Positions 51,795 through 59,769 of a stretch of DNA of 64,000 nt are shown here, piece after piece. The DNA comes from Kutzneria chonburiensis (GTDB lineage Bacteria; Actinomycetota; Actinomycetes; Mycobacteriales; Pseudonocardiaceae): contig NZ_CP097263.1 of NCBI RefSeq assembly GCF_028622115.1, forward strand, positions 9,931,501-9,995,500, read 5' to 3'. The notes under the pieces are model-generated. The model was given only the letters and a program-made list of their open reading frames with translations, did no database searches and was not told where the DNA came from. Each line of letters begins with the position of its first letter. Position 1 is the stretch's first letter. A program made the position numbers and the translations under genes.

Positions 51795-52579
51795 ACGGTC
51801 CTCCGGGCGGTGAGCAGGAGCATGCCGGCGGGGCTGCGGAGGTCGACGAGGTCGAGACCGGCGGCGCCGAGCCAGGACATGAGCTCGTGTGGGGTGAAGG
51901 AGCGCACGCCGAAGGTGTCCTCGTGCTGCTGCTGGAAATGGCGGTAGGTGGGGCGGGTGGCCTGGCGGTAGGTGAAAGCGGTGAAGAGGCCGCCGGGGCG
52001 CAGGCATCGGGCGACCTCGCGCAGGACCGAGCGAGGCTCGGGAAGAAGCTGCAAAGCGTTGGAGCAGTTGACGGCGCCGAGGATACCGGTGGCGAAGGGC
52101 AGACGGAGCGCGGTGCCGCGGACGATGCGGATGCCGGGAATGTCGGCCCGGATGGCGTCGATCATGGGAACGCTGAGGTCCAACGCGACGACGCGGTCCA
52201 GGCCCAGGTGGTCGATGAGGGTGCGGGTCCACCGGCCGGCACCACAGGCGAGGTCGAGCAGAGGCACGTCGGCAGCGGTGAGATGGGCCCGGAGGTAGTC
52301 GTCCTCGGCCTCCGGGGTCAGGGCGTTCTCCCAGTTCTCGCCCATGATCTGGAGGAAAGCGGTCCGGGTGTGCTCCTCGTACCGGGGCACGTGCAGCGGG
52401 TCCTGGAGGAAGAACTGGCCGAGGCCGCCGCCGGGGGCACGGGAAGCGGGGCCGAGGTCGAGGTAGCCGCCGAGATCGGGATAAAGATGCTCGCAGGCAG
52501 CGCACTCGACGCCGTCGGCGACGGTGGTCAGCGGCCCGACGCAGGTGGGGCAGGCGAGGAGGTCGACGAGGTCAGACAC
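51791..52579 (-). CDS. SAM-dependent methyltransferase with N-terminal zinc-ribbon (Trm112/RlmA-like) domain
   Basis: 262 residues from GTG. N-terminus LLACPTCVGPLTTVADGVEC-AAC carries four Cys (CPTC, C-AAC) like RlmA or Trm112 domains. SAM motif I LLDLACGAGRWTRTLIDHLG, motif II LPFATGILGAVNCSNALQLL, motif III LRPGGLFTAFTYRQAT. It overlaps the cupin gene end by 8 bases and the amidohydrolase start by 4, so the operon is translationally coupled. Small-molecule methylation is more likely than RNA, given the neighbours. Confidence 0.9.
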   Translation of the reverse strand: MSDLVDLLACPTCVGPLTTVADGVECAACEHLYPDLGGYLDLGPASRAPGGGLGQFFLQDPLHVPRYEEHTRTAFLQIMGENWENALTPEAEDDYLRAHLTAADVPLLDLACGAGRWTRTLIDHLGLDRVVALDLSVPMIDAIRADIPGIRIVRGTALRLPFATGILGAVNCSNALQLLPEPRSVLREVARCLRPGGLFTAFTYRQATRPTYRHFQQQHEDTFGVRSFTPHELMSWLGAAGLDLVDLRSPAGMLLLTARRTV

Positions 52580-53657
52580 GGGCGTTCCGTTCCACGTGGT
52601 GATCGGCCTTCGCGCCCATGAAGGCGAGCAGCGAGGTGGTCTCGGCGTCCCAGATGGCCTGTACGGTCCCGGCGTCCCAATCCCCCTCGGCCCGCCAGCG
52701 GCGGTCCAGCTCCTGCTCGGCCTCGCTGAGCTCCCACAGCGCGGGCGTCGGCCACGAGCGGCCGATCCGGGTCGGATCGGCGGCGGCGAGGCAGCGCTCC
52801 AACCGCCGCCGGTCCTCTTCCTCGAGACCGACCACGGCGGCCAGCACGGCCGGGGCGTGCTCACGGAAATGCGCGCCCAGGAACGCCAGCGCCAGCAGCA
52901 CGGACGAGGGCTGGTCCGGACCGACGGCGGCAAGGATCTCGGGCAGCCGCGCGGAAACGAAGTCGTGCGCGGTCTCGGCCAGGATGCCGAGCAGGATCAG
53001 CGCCCGCGCATGCCCAGGGTCCTGCGGTATTCGTTGTGCGGCAAGGACAAGCCCGTCGATCACGTCGCCGAACACCGGGCCCGGCCCGGCGATCAGCCCG
53101 GCCAGGTGCCGATAGGACGAGGCGGTGCCGGGCCCAGCGGCCAACAATGCGACCTGACGGGCCCGCTCGGCCGGATCGTCACGGAAGATCACGGTGCCGC
53201 GTGCCGCCGACTCGGCCGCCATGATGGCGGGATCGGTGGCGGGGTGGACGTCCTCGCCCGGCATTCGCTCCTCGGGCGCCGGGAAGTTGACGACCTGGAA
53301 CATCTCCTCGAACCCGCCAGGCGTGATCAGCATGAGGTAGTGCGCCCGCTCGGAGGTCACCGTGAACCGATGGGCCTTGTGCCGGGGCAGGAACGCCGAC
53401 TGGCCGGCGCGTAACACCCCGTCGCGGTCGCCGACGGTGTACTCGAGTTCTCCTTCCAGCACAACCAGGGTCTCGTCCTCGCGGGAGTGCACGTGCGGCG
53501 GCGTGGCGTAGCCGCGCAGCGCCCGCTGCTCGACGACGCTCAGCGCGCCTTCGGTGTCCCCGGCGGTGACCCGGATCGACATCAAGCCGCCGAGGTGCCA
53601 GAGCTGGCGCGGCAGTTCCGTGGTGCGCCGGGCCAGCAGACCGGGTGGGATCGACAT
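52572..53657 (-). CDS. Cupin-domain protein with C-terminal helical region
   Basis: 361 residues from ATG of MSIPPGLLARRTTELPRQLW. Cupin motif 1 TPPHVHSREDETLVVLEGEL and motif 2 AFLPRHKAHRFTV supply His/Glu metal ligands (about 50-115). After residue 160 the chain is helical and Leu/Ala-rich (HARALILLGILAETAHDFVS, ALAFLGAHFREHAPAV) with no recognised domain. Probably a quercetinase-type dioxygenase or binding protein; first gene of the operon. Confidence 0.85.
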   Translation of the reverse strand: MSIPPGLLARRTTELPRQLWHLGGLMSIRVTAGDTEGALSVVEQRALRGYATPPHVHSREDETLVVLEGELEYTVGDRDGVLRAGQSAFLPRHKAHRFTVTSERAHYLMLITPGGFEEMFQVVNFPAPEERMPGEDVHPATDPAIMAAESAARGTVIFRDDPAERARQVALLAAGPGTASSYRHLAGLIAGPGPVFGDVIDGLVLAAQRIPQDPGHARALILLGILAETAHDFVSARLPEILAAVGPDQPSSVLLALAFLGAHFREHAPAVLAAVVGLEEEDRRRLERCLAAADPTRIGRSWPTPALWELSEAEQELDRRWRAEGDWDAGTVQAIWDAETTSLLAFMGAKADHHVERNARV

Positions 53658-53728
53658 GGCAACCACACTAGCGACCGCGACCGGCCGGCACGGCGGATTG
53701 CGACGAAGGGGCAGTCCACTGCGGACGG

Positions 53729-54619
53729 TCAGAGCCCGACCCGCGAGATCTCGTACCCGTCGGGATAGCTCGGAGTGGCCAGTTCGTCCTGGTAGAGCGG
53801 GGTTTTCCGGACCGGTAGCCAACGGACTACAACACCGCGGGCCTTGAACGCAACCCGGGCCGCGCGGACCGCCCACGCCGGCACCGGACCGACCCCCAAC
53901 GCCGCTCGCAACCGGTCGTCCAGCAGCGCGTTGGCCATGGTGTCGGCGAAGCGGCGGCCGGCCGCCGCCAGCGGGCCGGGCAGCCACGCGGCGAACAGCT
54001 CGGTCAGCTGGGTCCGGGTGGCGTCCCACTGCCGCTGATTCTCAACGGTGTAGGCGAAATTCTCCCGTTCGTACGCATCGAACCAGGCCTCGAACTCGGG
54101 CAGCGTCGGTGGCACGTCCCGTACGCCCATCAGCCGCCCCAGCTCCTGGTAGAACCGGAACATCGCGGTCCGCTCATGGCAGCAGATCGGCCGCCAGGCG
54201 TACCGATCCAGCCACCGCAGCACCGGAATCACGAAGGTGCCCAGCACGTAGACGAATTCGTGGTTGGGGATCCGCCACGGCTGCTCGGGTGTGCTGACCT
54301 GGCGCACCGCCGCGACGTGCACCCGCCGCATCTGTCGCATGGCGGCCAGGCCCCGTTCGTGCTCGAAGCCGTAATGGATGGCCTCGAAGATCAGGATGGC
54401 GGTGTTGTCCAGCCGCCGCTGGGTGTGCCCGGTCATCCGCCCGGTGCGGTCGAGCAGCGCGCTGATGCCCGGCACCGCGAAGGTACGGTAGAAGCCGAGC
54501 TGGATGCCCATGGTCATGTCCCACGGGAATTCCAGCAGGGCCATGTCCCGGTAGATGCGGTGGTAGTCGCACGTCGGGTCGAGCCGCCGGAACTCGCGCA
54601 GCCGGTCGTACCGCCCCAT
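53729..54619 (-). CDS. MpaB-type oxygenase-like protein (DUF2236)
   Basis: 296 residues from ATG MGRYDRLREFRRLDPTCDYH, with GAGGGG upstream (a GTG two codons earlier is possible). Pattern of the MpaB/Lcp-like haem-associated family: TGRMTGHTQRRLDNTAILIF, MRRVHVAAV with conserved His, IPNHEFVYVLGTFVI and ICCHERTAMFRFYQELG. Mycophenolic-acid MpaB cleaves a farnesyl chain oxidatively; latex-clearing proteins cleave polyisoprene. Substrate here unknown. Starts right after the luciferase-like remnant and may share its transcript with the EspR-like gene. Confidence 0.84.
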   Translation of the reverse strand: MGRYDRLREFRRLDPTCDYHRIYRDMALLEFPWDMTMGIQLGFYRTFAVPGISALLDRTGRMTGHTQRRLDNTAILIFEAIHYGFEHERGLAAMRQMRRVHVAAVRQVSTPEQPWRIPNHEFVYVLGTFVIPVLRWLDRYAWRPICCHERTAMFRFYQELGRLMGVRDVPPTLPEFEAWFDAYERENFAYTVENQRQWDATRTQLTELFAAWLPGPLAAAGRRFADTMANALLDDRLRAALGVGPVPAWAVRAARVAFKARGVVVRWLPVRKTPLYQDELATPSYPDGYEISRVGL

Positions 54620-54628
54620 CGACACCCC

Positions 54629-54882
54629 TCACTGAAGCAACGGGGCGATCGTGCCGACCAGCTCGTACGAGCGGCGGCGCGCCGCGTGCCCGTACACCGG
54701 CGTGGTCAGCATGAGCTCCGTCGTGCCGGTCTCGTCCAGGACAGCCTGCAACAGCCCGCGCACCGTGTCCGGCGACCCGACCAGCACGCCACCCGATCGG
54801 ACGGCGATCTCCGCGCGGTCGGAAGCGCGTTGCTGCCCTGCACGATCGGCGAGGTGTCGAGCACGGAAAGGCGGATGGTCAC
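54629..54882 (-). pseudogene. Luciferase-like monooxygenase remnant (internal deletion)
   Basis: Reading from GTG 54882: IRLSVLDTSPIVQGSNA, the usual N-terminus of LLM-class flavin monooxygenases. After about 20 codons a new frame gives SGGVLVGSPDTVRGLLQAVL, ELMLTTPVYGHAARRRSYEL and a TGA at 54629, the usual C-terminus of the same family. About 250 central residues are missing. The GTG overlaps the EspR-like gene's stop (GTGA), so the intact gene was once coupled to it. Confidence 0.8.
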
Positions 54883-55382
54883 GCGTCTTCGTCGTCGACG
54901 AGGGCCTTGGCCAGGGCGCGCATCATCGAGGCCTGCGCACGGGCGGTCCGGGCGTTGACCATGCCGCGCTGGGCCATCTTCGTGACGCCGGAGTCGCGCA
55001 TGGCCTGCTGGAGCTCCTGGGTCGCGGCACGCAGCTCGTCCTGTGCGGCCGCGTTGGCGGCAAGCGTTTGCGCCAGCTTGGCGGCCTGGCCGGCGAGCTC
55101 GCGGTCGACGTCGGCCGGGATCTCGGCGTCGGTGAAGTAGCCGACCTGCACCTGGAAGAAGGAGGCGATGGCCTGGAGGGTGCGCAGCGTGGGGTTCTGC
55201 TTGACGCCGCGGCGCAGCTCGGACAGGTGCGACTCGGACAGCTCGAGGCCGGCGGCCTTGCAGGCGGTCACGACCTCGCGGTTGGTGTAGGCCCGCTCGG
55301 GGGCGTCGGCGGGGCGGCGCACGTCGAACAGGCGGTTCAACCGATCGCTCAGCGTCGTCGGTGTCTCGCGATCGGTGCTCAT
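54879..55382 (-). CDS. EspR-like XRE-family DNA-binding protein
   Basis: 167 residues from ATG. LSDRLNRLFDVRRPA, TNREVVTACKAAGLELSESH, LSELRRGVKQNPTLRTLQAI and FFQVQVGYFTDAE run in the same order as mycobacterial EspR (LSQLRSG...NPS...YFTD). EspR is a dimeric nucleoid-associated regulator of ESX-1 and cell-envelope genes. The C-terminal 80 residues add an Ala/Gln-rich helix before MRDSGVTKMAQRG. Possibly regulates the genes downstream as well as distant ones. Confidence 0.85.
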   Translation of the reverse strand: MSTDRETPTTLSDRLNRLFDVRRPADAPERAYTNREVVTACKAAGLELSESHLSELRRGVKQNPTLRTLQAIASFFQVQVGYFTDAEIPADVDRELAGQAAKLAQTLAANAAAQDELRAATQELQQAMRDSGVTKMAQRGMVNARTARAQASMMRALAKALVDDEDA

Positions 55383-55580
55383 GTTCCGCTCTCCCCAGGT
55401 CGGCGTTGCGGAACCAGTATTCCATGTAGTTGAGATGCGAACCAGCGTCGGGCAGATTTGATGCACATCTGTACCATTTCACTTGAGCGTAGCGAAGCGG
55501 CTCAAAAGTGCTGTACGGTTTCGCTGGTACGGCGAAGCCATCGCCGCCATGCTGTTGCTGTTGCGCGGGGGATGGTGGCC

Positions 55581-55609
55581 GATCCGGCGCTCTAGGGGTG
55601 CGCCGGATC
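55581..55609. promoter_or_regulatory. 10-base-pair hairpin upstream of the copper-linked membrane protein
   Basis: GATCCGGCGC and GCGCCGGATC form a perfect 10-base inverted repeat with loop TCTAGGGGT, ending 36 bases before the next start. It could be a terminator for upstream transcription or a leader hairpin. Confidence 0.5.
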
Positions 55610-55618
55610 GGCTGCCCC

Positions 55619-55635
55619 ATACCGGCATGGGGTAT
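55619..55635. promoter_or_regulatory. Candidate CsoR operator ATACC-N7-GGTAT
   Basis: A perfect inverted repeat (ATACC/GGTAT, spacer GGCATGG) 9 bases before the start of the membrane protein, overlapping CCCCAT-N6-ATGGGG. It has the same half-sites and the same 7-base spacing as the site in front of csoR at 59713-59728. Confidence 0.65.
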
Positions 55636-55644
55636 GTTGGCGCG

Positions 55645-55977
55645 GTGACCTCCGGTGCGCGGCTGCTGACGGTGTTTGCCGTGCTGGCCGGGGTCTTCCT
55701 GATGCACGGGCTGCCGGCGCAGGACTGTTCCGGCGGCGCGATGCCGTCGATGACGGCCGTGGCGCACACCGGCATGGACATGGGATCCGGTCACGGGGGC
55801 GTGTGCGTTTTCACCACGCCTTCCCGCGATCACCCGCCGGTACTGGCCCTGGTGCTGCTGTTCGTCGCCATCCTGCTGACCGTGGTGTGGCGGCCGCTGC
55901 TGGTCGGCGGCCCGAGCCGGCGGGGACCGCCTTCGGGAGCCGAACTGCTGACCATGGTGTGCGTGTCCCGGACGTGA
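55645..55977 (+). CDS. Small His/Met/Cys-rich two-TM membrane protein (DUF6153-like)
   Basis: 110 residues from GTG (VTSGARLLTVFAVLAGVFLM). TM1 about 5-24, external loop CSGGAMPSMTAVAHTGMDMG and SGHGGVCVF rich in Met, His and Cys, TM2 LALVLLFVAILLTVVW, short cytoplasmic tail. The loop could bind copper at the outer face. A CsoR-type operator lies just upstream and a copper-linked lipoprotein just downstream (52 bases). An upstream ATG at 55483 would add 54 residues across the hairpin and operator and is less likely. Confidence 0.75.
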   Translation: MTSGARLLTVFAVLAGVFLMHGLPAQDCSGGAMPSMTAVAHTGMDMGSGHGGVCVFTTPSRDHPPVLALVLLFVAILLTVVWRPLLVGGPSRRGPPSGAELLTMVCVSRT

Positions 55978-56029
55978 CAGGCGCTCGTTGTGAGCCGTCC
56001 TGTTGACCTGTACCGGAAAGACACTCTCC

Positions 56030-56842
56030 ATGTTCACGATCACGCGTGCCCTGGCGGCCGTTGCCGCCGCCGGGGTGTTGACCGCTGCCTGCGGCAGCCC
56101 CGACTCGATGCCGGGCATGGCCCCGACCACCACGTCCTCCCCGATGACCATGGGTGACATGGCCATGGGCGACGGCCTGGCCGCCACCTCCGGCGGCTAC
56201 ACCTTCCAGCCGACCTCGACCACCCTGTCGAGCTCGTTCCAGTTCAAGATCCTCGGTTCCGACGGACGGGCGATCACCGCGTTCGACCCCGAGCAGACCA
56301 AGCTCATGCACTTCTACCTGGTGCGATCCGACCTGACCGGGTTCCAGCACGTGCACCCGACCATGGCTGCGGACGGCACCTGGACCGCGCCGCTGGCCAC
56401 CGCCGCGCCCGGCAGCTATCGGGCGTACACGCAGTTCGTGGTCAAGGGCACGGATGAGGTGCTGAGCCAGCCGGTCAGCGTCCCGGGCGACGCCACGAAA
56501 GTCCCATTGGCAGCGCCCAGCGCAACAACCTCGGTGGATGGCTTCACGTTGACCATCGGCGGCGACAAGCCGATGGCCGGCATGACCCATCAGCTGACGG
56601 TCAGCGTGACCAAGGACGGCCGGCCGGTCACCGACCTCCAGCCCTACCTTGACACGTATGCGCATCTGACGGCGTTCCACGCAACGGATGGCGCTTTCGC
56701 GCACCTGCACCCGCAGGGCAAGGCCGGCGACAAGCTGACCTTCGAGGCGATGCTGCCCAAGGCCGGCGACTGGCGGCTGTTCATCCAGTTCCAGACGGAC
56801 GGCATCCTCCACACCGCCCCCATCACCATCACCGCCGGCTGA
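56030..56842 (+). CDS. Met/His-rich lipoprotein of the copper operon
   Basis: 270 residues from ATG MFTITRALAAVAAAGVLTAA with lipobox TAAC. The mature start has a Met-rich segment (SMPGMAPTT, MTMGDMAMGDG). Two beta domains follow, each with a His cluster: FQHVHPTMAADGTW and AHLTAFHATDGAFAHLHPQG. This HVHP/HLHP layout is common in actinomycete exported proteins next to copper genes. Likely an outer-face copper chaperone or buffer. Ends at a perfect 26-base hairpin shared with copA. Confidence 0.82.
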   Translation: MFTITRALAAVAAAGVLTAACGSPDSMPGMAPTTTSSPMTMGDMAMGDGLAATSGGYTFQPTSTTLSSSFQFKILGSDGRAITAFDPEQTKLMHFYLVRSDLTGFQHVHPTMAADGTWTAPLATAAPGSYRAYTQFVVKGTDEVLSQPVSVPGDATKVPLAAPSATTSVDGFTLTIGGDKPMAGMTHQLTVSVTKDGRPVTDLQPYLDTYAHLTAFHATDGAFAHLHPQGKAGDKLTFEAMLPKAGDWRLFIQFQTDGILHTAPITITAG

Positions 56843-56843
56843 G

Positions 56844-56898
56844 TGCAGGGAAGGACGCCTTACCTGCATTGGATGCAGGTAAGGCGTCCTTCCCTGCA
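56844..56898. terminator. Bidirectional terminator, perfect 26-base-pair stem
   Basis: Two 26-base arms (56844-56869 and 56873-56898) with no mismatch and a TGG loop. It fills the gap between two converging genes exactly: one base after the lipoprotein stop and directly beside the copA stop. No T-run. Confidence 0.85.
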
Positions 56899-59067
56899 TC
56901 AGTGGAAGCGGCGCAGGCGGAGGCTGTTGCTGACGACGAAGACCGAGGAAAACGCCATCGCGGCGCCGGCGATCATCGGGTTGAGCAGGCCGAACGCGGC
57001 CAGCGGCAGGGCGGCCACGTTGTAGGCGAAGGCCCAGAACAGGTTGCCCTTGATGGTGCCCAAGGTCTTGCGGGACAGGCGGATGGCGTCGACGGCGGCC
57101 CGCAGGTCGCCGCGCACCAGGGTGAGGTCGCTGGCCTCGATGGCCACGTCGGTGCCGGTGCCCATGGCCAGCCCGAGATCGGCCCGGGCCAACGCGGCGG
57201 CGTCGTTCACGCCGTCGCCGACCATCGCCACGACCCGGCCCTCACGCTGCAACCGGGCCACGACGTCGACCTTGTCGGCCGGCAGGACTTCGGAGATGAC
57301 GTCGTCGATGCCGACCTCGGCGGCGACGGCCCTGGCAACGGAAGCGTTGTCGCCGGTGAGCAGAACCGGCTTGAGCCCCAACGACTTCAGGCCGGCGACG
57401 GCCTCGGCCGAGGTCGGCTTCACGGTGTCGGAGACCACCAGCACCGCCCGGGCGATGCCATCCCACGCCGCGACAACAGCGGTTCGGCCGGCCTGTTCGG
57501 CGGTCTGCTTGGCGGCGGTCAGCTCCGAGTCGAGCGGCAGGCCCCAACGGCCGACCTGGACCCGGTGGCCGTCCACGACCCCTTGCACGCCAAGGCCTTC
57601 CTCGGCATGGAATTCGGCGACCGCGGGCAGTGAGCTGCCGGCCGCGGCGGCGATGGCGCGGGCGATCGGGTGCTCCGAGGCGTGCTCCAGCGCGCCGGCC
57701 AGCCGCAACGCCTCCTCAGCGGAGACGCCCTCGGCCACGTGCACGGAGACCAGGCTCATCCGGCCCTCGGTGACGGTGCCGGTCTTGTCCAGCACCACCG
57801 TGTCGACCCGCCGCGTGGACTCCAACACCTCCGGCCCCTTGATCAGGATGCCCAGCTGCGCCCCGCGACCGGTGCCGACCAGCAACGCGGTCGGCGTGGC
57901 CAGGCCCAGCGCGCACGGGCAGGCGATGATCAGCACCGCCACGGCGGCGGTGAACGCGGCCTCGGCCGGATGGCCGGTGGCCAGCCACACCACCAAAGTG
58001 GCCAGCGCCAACATGATCACCACCGGCACGAACACCCCGGACACCCGGTCGGCCAGGCGCTGCACGGCCGCCTTGCCGTTCTGCGCCTCCTCGACCAGCC
58101 GGGCCATCTGCGCCAGCTGGGTGTCGGCGCCGACCCGCGTCGCACGGACCACAAGCCGCCCACCGGCGTTGACCGTCGCGCCGACCACGGCGTCGCCGCT
58201 GCGCACCTCGACCGGCACCGACTCGCCGGTGAGCATGCTCATGTCGACGGCCGAACTGCCCTCGGTGATCACGCCGTCGGTGGCGATCTTCTCGCCCGGG
58301 CGTACCACGAACTCGTCGCCGACCCTGAGCTCTCCCAACGGAATCCGCCGCTCGCGGCCGTCACGCAGCACCGCGACGTCCTTCGCGCCGAGCTCGAGCA
58401 GCGCCCGCAGGGCCGCGCCGGAGCGGCGCTTGGACCGGGCCTCGAAGTACCGGCCGGCCAGGATGAACACCGTGACCCCGGCGGCGACCTCCAGGTAGAT
58501 GTCCATGCCGGACATCGTCGCCATGCCGGCCGCCGGCATCGCGGCGTCGCCGAGGAACAGCGCGTACAGCGACCACAGGTAGGCCGCGCCGACGCCCATC
58601 GAGATCAACGTGTCCATCGTCGCGGCGCCGTGCGTCAGGTTGGTCCAGGCGGCGCGGTGGAACGGCAGCGCGCCCCAGACCACGACCGGGCTGGCCAGCG
58701 TCAACGCCAGCCACTGCCAGTTCGGGAACTGGAGCAGCGGGACCATCGACAGCAGGATCACCGGCACGGCCAGCGACGCCGACACGAGCAGCCGCTGCCG
58801 CAGCGGATCGTGCTCCACCGGCGGCTCGACCTTGTCCACCGGCAGCGCGGCGGTGTAGCCGGCGGCCTCGACGACCTGCACCAGGTCCGCGGGCACGACC
58901 GAGTCCGGGAAGCTGACTCGGGCCTTCTCGGTGGCGTAGTTGACGGTCGCGGTGACGCCGTCCACCTTGTTCAGCTTGCGTTCGATGCGGTTCGCGCAGG
59001 AGGCGCAGGTCATGCCGCCGATGGACAGCTCGACCTCGCGCCGGGCGAGCTCGGTCGCCGAAGTCAT
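56899..59067 (-). CDS. copA: Copper-exporting P1B-type ATPase
   Basis: 722 residues from ATG behind GGAGGAG. One N-terminal heavy-metal domain ([16 protein letters not shown]), then eight TM segments with the CPC metal-site helix ([16 protein letters not shown]), actuator TGES, DKTGT phosphorylation motif in [21 protein letters not shown] nucleotide motif and hinge [13 protein letters not shown]. Later helices carry [20 protein letters not shown] and [15 protein letters not shown], matching the Cu(I) class (N/Y and MxxSS). Pumps Cu(I) out, fed by CopZ. Last gene of csoR-copZ-copA. Confidence 0.96.
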   Translation of the reverse strand: MTSATELARREVELSIGGMTCASCANRIERKLNKVDGVTATVNYATEKARVSFPDSVVPADLVQVVEAAGYTAALPVDKVEPPVEHDPLRQRLLVSASLAVPVILLSMVPLLQFPNWQWLALTLASPVVVWGALPFHRAAWTNLTHGAATMDTLISMGVGAAYLWSLYALFLGDAAMPAAGMATMSGMDIYLEVAAGVTVFILAGRYFEARSKRRSGAALRALLELGAKDVAVLRDGRERRIPLGELRVGDEFVVRPGEKIATDGVITEGSSAVDMSMLTGESVPVEVRSGDAVVGATVNAGGRLVVRATRVGADTQLAQMARLVEEAQNGKAAVQRLADRVSGVFVPVVIMLALATLVVWLATGHPAEAAFTAAVAVLIIACPCALGLATPTALLVGTGRGAQLGILIKGPEVLESTRRVDTVVLDKTGTVTEGRMSLVSVHVAEGVSAEEALRLAGALEHASEHPIARAIAAAAGSSLPAVAEFHAEEGLGVQGVVDGHRVQVGRWGLPLDSELTAAKQTAEQAGRTAVVAAWDGIARAVLVVSDTVKPTSAEAVAGLKSLGLKPVLLTGDNASVARAVAAEVGIDDVISEVLPADKVDVVARLQREGRVVAMVGDGVNDAAALARADLGLAMGTGTDVAIEASDLTLVRGDLRAAVDAIRLSRKTLGTIKGNLFWAFAYNVAALPLAAFGLLNPMIAGAAMAFSSVFVVSNSLRLRRFH

Positions 59068-59125
59068 CGAGGCTCCTCCATGCAGAATGAGTGGCCCGCC
59101 GCCTCCACGCCGACGGGCCATGGCG

Positions 59126-59332
59126 TCAGCCGACCAGCTGGTAGCCGGCCTCCTCGACGGCCGCGCGGATGTCCGCCGCCGGCACGTCGACGTCGCTGAC
59201 CACGGTCAGCCGGCCGGTGGCCAGGTCGACGTCCACCTGCCGGACGCCGGTCACCTCGCTGACCTCCTCGGTCACCGAGCTGACGCAGTGGCCGCAGGTC
59301 ATGCCCTGGACGGTGTAGGTGTTCTCGGCCAT
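59126..59332 (-). CDS. copZ: Copper chaperone
   Basis: 68 residues, one heavy-metal-associated ferredoxin fold with [20 protein letters not shown] (Cu-binding CxxC) and the closing [15 protein letters not shown]. Delivers Cu(I) to CopA in the cytoplasm and to CsoR. 28 bases after csoR and 58 before copA on the same strand. Confidence 0.95.
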   Translation of the reverse strand: MAENTYTVQGMTCGHCVSSVTEEVSEVTGVRQVDVDLATGRLTVVSDVDVPAADIRAAVEEAGYQLVG

Positions 59333-59360
59333 GGGGGTGGTTGCTCTCCTTCTGCGAGTT

Positions 59361-59642
59361 TCAGGAACGGACAAGACGCGCGATGGCGTCGCCCGCCTCC
59401 TTGATCTTCTCGTCGGCTCCTGCGCCACCCTCGGCGATCGCGTCGGTGACGCAGTGCCGGAGGTGCTCGTCGAGCAGGGACAGCGACACCGCCTGCAACG
59501 CCCTGGTCGCGGCGGAGATCTGCGTCAGGATGTCGATGCAGTACTTGTCCTCGTCGATCATGCGCTGTAGCCCGCGGATCTGGCCTTCGATCCGACGCAG
59601 GCGACGCAGGTGCGCCTCTTTGTTGTCGGCGTAACCGTGCAT
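59361..59642 (-). CDS. csoR: Copper-sensing repressor
   Basis: 93 residues, all-helical CsoR/RcnR fold. The Cu(I) ligand pattern is complete: C35 in KYCIDIL, H60 and C64 in EHLRHCV. HLRRLRRIEGQIRGLQRMI is the family start. As a tetramer it represses its operon and releases DNA when Cu(I) binds. Its own site lies at 59713-59728; a matching site precedes the copper lipoprotein operon at 55619-55635. Confidence 0.96.
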   Translation of the reverse strand: MHGYADNKEAHLRRLRRIEGQIRGLQRMIDEDKYCIDILTQISAATRALQAVSLSLLDEHLRHCVTDAIAEGGAGADEKIKEAGDAIARLVRS

Positions 59643-59712
59643 CGTCGTCCTCCTGTGGTCGGTGGCCCACGACGCGGCCGGCTGCCGGGGGAGTCACGGG
59701 CTCCCGTCCTTT

Positions 59713-59728
59713 ATACCCCTAGGGGGTA
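59713..59728. promoter_or_regulatory. CsoR operator upstream of csoR-copZ-copA
   Basis: ATACC-CCTAGGG-GGTA with the G-tract symmetry typical of CsoR sites (TACCCCTAGGGGGTA). It lies 71 bases before the csoR start. The 7-base spacing equals that of the second site at 55619-55635. Confidence 0.75.
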
Positions 59729-59769
59729 GCGGTACGCGAACCTCGGGTGGCCGGCATCACCCGAAGGAG

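Noticed and set aside
55483-55644. Longer version of the 55645 membrane protein starting at 55483
   Set aside because: The added 54 codons run through a perfect hairpin and the CsoR-type operator, and the hydrophobic signal begins only after the GTG at 55645.
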